DNA of 25,730 nucleotides from JBDSLU01 sp039916225 (GTDB lineage: Bacteria; Acidobacteriota; Vicinamibacteria; Vicinamibacterales; Vicinamibacteraceae): assembly GCA_039916225.1 (NCBI GenBank), contig JBDSLU010000272.1, positions 1 to 25,730 of the forward strand. The letters run 5' to 3'. The notes beneath the pieces are model-generated. The model was not told the DNA's origin and made no database searches. It saw nothing but the letters and a program-made list of their open reading frames with translations. Below are positions 23,324 to 25,730 of the stretch, in pieces. Position numbers and translations under genes: made by a program. Each line of letters begins with the position of its first letter. Positions within the stretch are counted from its first letter, which is position 1.

Positions 23324-24645
23324 TGGCGCGTCGAATCGCCACGATGATGATCGTCGCCTGCAGCCTGACGTCCGCCGGCGCACGTGCTCAGGAGCCGGAC
23401 CGCAACTTGACCTCTTCGCCCCCGATCGATCGCGCTGCAGGGCTCAGCCTGGCCGACGCAATCGCCAGGGCCCGCGAACGGGAGCCTGCCCTGCGTGCGG
23501 CGCGCGCCGACGTTGAGGTCGCACGCGGGCAGCGGGTGCAGAGCGGCTTGCGCCCCAACCCCACCACGACCGTGGAGAGCCGTCAGGAGCCCGGCGGGAC
23601 GGACAGCCTCTTCACGGTCGGCATCGAATGGCCGCTCGATCTGTTCCGGCGGGGCGGTCGTATCGCCACGGCGGACCGCCAAGTCGAGGCGTCGCGCTGG
23701 TCCGTCGCCGATCGGGAGCGCCTGCTGGTCGCGGACGTGCGGACGCAGTACGGCCGCGCCGCGGCCGCGGCCCGCGAAGCGGACCTGACCGCCGAACTCG
23801 CGGCGACGGTCGATCGGCAGTTCGGCCTCCTTCGGGCACGGGCCGACGAAGGTGCCGCAGCCCGGCTGGACGCCGACCGCCTGGAAGTCGAGCTCCGCCG
23901 CCTGCAGTCGCAACGGGACCTCGCGACGGGCCGCGCCGAGCGCGCCGTGATCGCTCTCAAGCCGATGCTGGGGCTCGAGCCGCAGGAACCGCTGCAGTTG
24001 CGCGACACGCTGGAGATGCTCGTCGGCGCACCGCGACAGACACCCTCGACCGCGAACGCGGAGGGGTCACTGGCGGAGCGCCCGGACGTCCAGGCCGCCG
24101 CCCGGCAGGTCGCGATCGCGGACGCGCGAATCGAACAGGCCAAGCGGGAGGGTCGGCTGGATGTCAGCCTGACGGCAGGCTATATGCGCATGGACGCAGG
24201 CTTCTCGCAGCTCGGCTTCTCCGTCTCGGGCCTGCCGGAACGTGTGCGCGGCCAGTTCAATTACGTCTCCGTCGGAGCGATGGTGATGCTCCCGGTCCTC
24301 AACCGCAACCAGGGCCAGCTCGCCGCGGCGCAGGCGGACCGGTCTGGCGCCGAGGAACGGCAGCGAGCCGTGCGACTCGGCGCGGCGACCGAGCGCGCCG
24401 CCGCCATGGCGCGGGACACGCGGGCCCGGCAGGCCATGTCCGCCTACGGCGATGCCACTCGCAGCCTGGCCCGCCGCAATCTCGACGCGGTCCGGCAGAC
24501 GTTCGAGCTCGGACGCGCGACCATGTCGGACGTCCTCGCCGAGCAGCAGCGCTATCTCGAATTCGAAAGTTCGCACACTGCCACGTTGCTCGAAGCGTGG
24601 GAAGCCCACGTCGAACGGGAACGGGCGTCAGGAGACTCGAAATGA
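23323..24645 (+). CDS. TolC-family outer-membrane efflux protein
   Basis: 440 residues. AAGGAG lies 10 nt before the ATG at 23323. The signal peptide is cleaved near ARA-QE (about residue 23). The first OEP half opens with GLSLADAIARAREREPAL, followed by SGLRPNPTTTVESRQEPGG and GIEWPLDLFRRGGRI; the second opens with SLAERPDVQAAARQVAI. These are TolC/CusC/CzcC traits. It forms the outer-membrane exit for the CusA-YtkA fusion upstream and the adaptor downstream. In this operon the permease precedes the channel and adaptor, the reverse of operons 1 and 2. Its stop overlaps the adaptor start (ATGA at 24642-24645). Confidence 0.9.
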   Translation: MARRIATMMIVACSLTSAGARAQEPDRNLTSSPPIDRAAGLSLADAIARAREREPALRAARADVEVARGQRVQSGLRPNPTTTVESRQEPGGTDSLFTVGIEWPLDLFRRGGRIATADRQVEASRWSVADRERLLVADVRTQYGRAAAAAREADLTAELAATVDRQFGLLRARADEGAAARLDADRLEVELRRLQSQRDLATGRAERAVIALKPMLGLEPQEPLQLRDTLEMLVGAPRQTPSTANAEGSLAERPDVQAAARQVAIADARIEQAKREGRLDVSLTAGYMRMDAGFSQLGFSVSGLPERVRGQFNYVSVGAMVMLPVLNRNQGQLAAAQADRSGAEERQRAVRLGAATERAAAMARDTRARQAMSAYGDATRSLARRNLDAVRQTFELGRATMSDVLAEQQRYLEFESSHTATLLEAWEAHVERERASGDSK

Positions 24646-25730
24646 CTGCTGAAACGCGTGTCAGCATCCGGCGACCGGTGCTGATCGCCGCGGGAGCGGC
24701 CCTCGTTGCCGTCGGCGCGGGCGCCGGGTACGCGGTGTTCGCTGCGACTTACGTCCGATCGGCGGCCCCGGTGATGCAGGCGGTGAAGGCCGAGACGCCC
24801 ACGGCGCCGGCCATGGTGGGCTCGGGCGCTCCGGGTGGGCGTGCGGTCATCAGCGTTCGTCTGTCCAAGGATGCGCGCGAGCGGGCGGGCATCGCCGTCA
24901 CGTCGGTGGCCGCCGGCGCGGACGTCGCCGGGGTTCTACGCGCGCCGGGCGTCGTCGAGGCCAACGCTTACAAGCGCGTCGCCGTCACCCCAGTCGCGGC
25001 CGGGCGGGTCACGCGCGTCGGCGTCGAGCTGGGCGAGCACGTGAAGCGGGGACGCATCATCGCCGAGATTTTCAGTCCCGAACTGGCCGAGGTCCAGGCG
25101 ACGTACGCGTCGGCGAGGGCCGAGCTCGACGCGCACGAGCGGGAGCTGGCGCGGACGGAAAAGCTCGTGCAGATCGGGTCGGCCAGCCGGCAGGAGCTCG
25201 AACGTCTGACCGCGGAGCACGCGATGCGTCGGACGGCCGTTGCCAGCACGGCTGCGCGGCTTCGCCTGCTTGGTCTCTCGGACGCGGCTATCGATCGGCT
25301 CGGGTCCACCCACGCCGCCGAGGCGACCGTCAAGGTTGCGGCGCCCCTGACGGGGGTCGTGACCGAACGGACGGCCAACGTCGGTCTCAACGTCGATGCG
25401 GCCACGACGCTGGCAACGATCGTCGACCTGTCCACCGTCTGGATCGTCGCGGACATTGCGGAGACGGATTTCGGTCGCGTCCACGTCGGCACGCCAGCCA
25501 CGATCACGACCGTGGCCTACCCGACGCTCGCGCTCACCGGCCGCGTGAGCTACATCGATCCCCAAGTGAACCCCGCAACCAGGACCGGCAAGGTCCGCGT
25601 CGAAGTATCCAACCCGAATCAGCAGCTGCGCCTCGGGATGCTGGCCGAAGCCGTATTCGCCGGCGGCGGCAGGAACGCGGCTGCGATGACGATCCCTCGG
25701 CGCGCCGTACAGACGGTCGCGGCTCGCAAC
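24642..25730 (+). CDS. cusB: CusB/CzcB-like periplasmic adaptor, C-terminus beyond window
   Basis: 363 codons are present and the frame is open at the window end. AGGAG lies 7 nt before the ATG, which overlaps the TolC stop. A membrane anchor spans about residues 11-36, followed by a Met/Pro/Ala-rich linker (M45, M58). The first lipoyl half (VTPVAAGRVTRVGVELGEHV), a helical hairpin (about 145-205), the second lipoyl half (VAAPLTGVVTERTANVGLNV), a barrel (LSTVWIVADIAETD) and the start of the membrane-proximal domain (TIPRRAV) follow in order. It joins the TolC-like channel and CusA-type pump of system 3. The missing end may hold further metal-binding residues. Confidence 0.92.
   Translation, partial: MTAETRVSIRRPVLIAAGAALVAVGAGAGYAVFAATYVRSAAPVMQAVKAETPTAPAMVGSGAPGGRAVISVRLSKDARERAGIAVTSVAAGADVAGVLRAPGVVEANAYKRVAVTPVAAGRVTRVGVELGEHVKRGRIIAEIFSPELAEVQATYASARAELDAHERELARTEKLVQIGSASRQELERLTAEHAMRRTAVASTAARLRLLGLSDAAIDRLGSTHAAEATVKVAAPLTGVVTERTANVGLNVDAATTLATIVDLSTVWIVADIAETDFGRVHVGTPATITTVAYPTLALTGRVSYIDPQVNPATRTGKVRVEVSNPNQQLRLGMLAEAVFAGGGRNAAAMTIPRRAVQTVAARN

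Noticed and set aside
1..25730. Mobile-element origin of the resistance cluster
   Set aside because: No transposase, integrase, tRNA-linked attachment site or terminal repeats were seen in the window, so transfer cannot be supported from this sequence alone.

Overview
This is a GC-rich bacterial window that is almost entirely heavy-metal and metalloid resistance. It contains three separate tripartite RND (HME-type) efflux systems, a CDF zinc-type exporter, the edge of a P-type ATPase, an arsR-arsC-aqpS arsenic operon and a soxC-soxD-like pair. There is no rRNA, tRNA, CRISPR array, transposase or integrase. Gene density, many 4-bp ATGA start/stop overlaps and the protein flavour fit a soil or sediment Gram-negative, possibly Acidobacteriota. 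That placement is only an inference, because the window holds no phylogenetic marker gene.

Left part (1-7839, all minus strand, read right to left): a secreted protein made of two His/Met/Cys-bearing repeats, a small Cys/His-rich protein, TolC-like, CusB-like and CusA-like proteins (CusA with a Gly/Ala/Ser/Met-rich insertion), a 95-residue membrane protein and a P-type ATPase cut by the window edge. The four junctions from TolC to the ATPase overlap or are 5 nt apart. An approximately 0.9-kb stretch without convincing genes (7840-8769) separates this operon from the next one, which runs the other way.

Middle part (8724-15551, plus strand): a promoter with a perfect 8-bp dyad and an extended -10, a small Cys-rich protein, a terminator-like hairpin, then czcC-czcB-czcA-like genes and a CDF exporter, mostly translationally coupled. 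The permease lacks the Cu/Ag methionine triad and the CDF has the HD-HD zinc-type site, so a divalent cation (Zn/Cd/Co class) is the best guess. A soxD/soxC-like pair (15651-17406, minus) and an arsR-arsC-aqpS operon (17521-19146, minus) follow. AqpS carries Val at the selectivity-filter position normally held by Arg.

Right part (19214-25730, plus strand, cut by the edge): divergent from arsR, a third small Cys/His-rich secreted protein, then a CusA-like permease fused to a C-terminal YtkA/FixH-like domain, a TolC-like protein and a CusB-like adaptor. The methionine triad suggests Cu(I)/Ag(I).

The most interesting pattern is shared: each of the three RND operons is preceded by an unrelated-looking small Cys/His-rich secreted or membrane protein, with a strong hairpin or palindrome between it and the first efflux gene. 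Together with the two-repeat protein these may form a periplasmic metal-sensing or buffering layer that I do not recognise as a described system.
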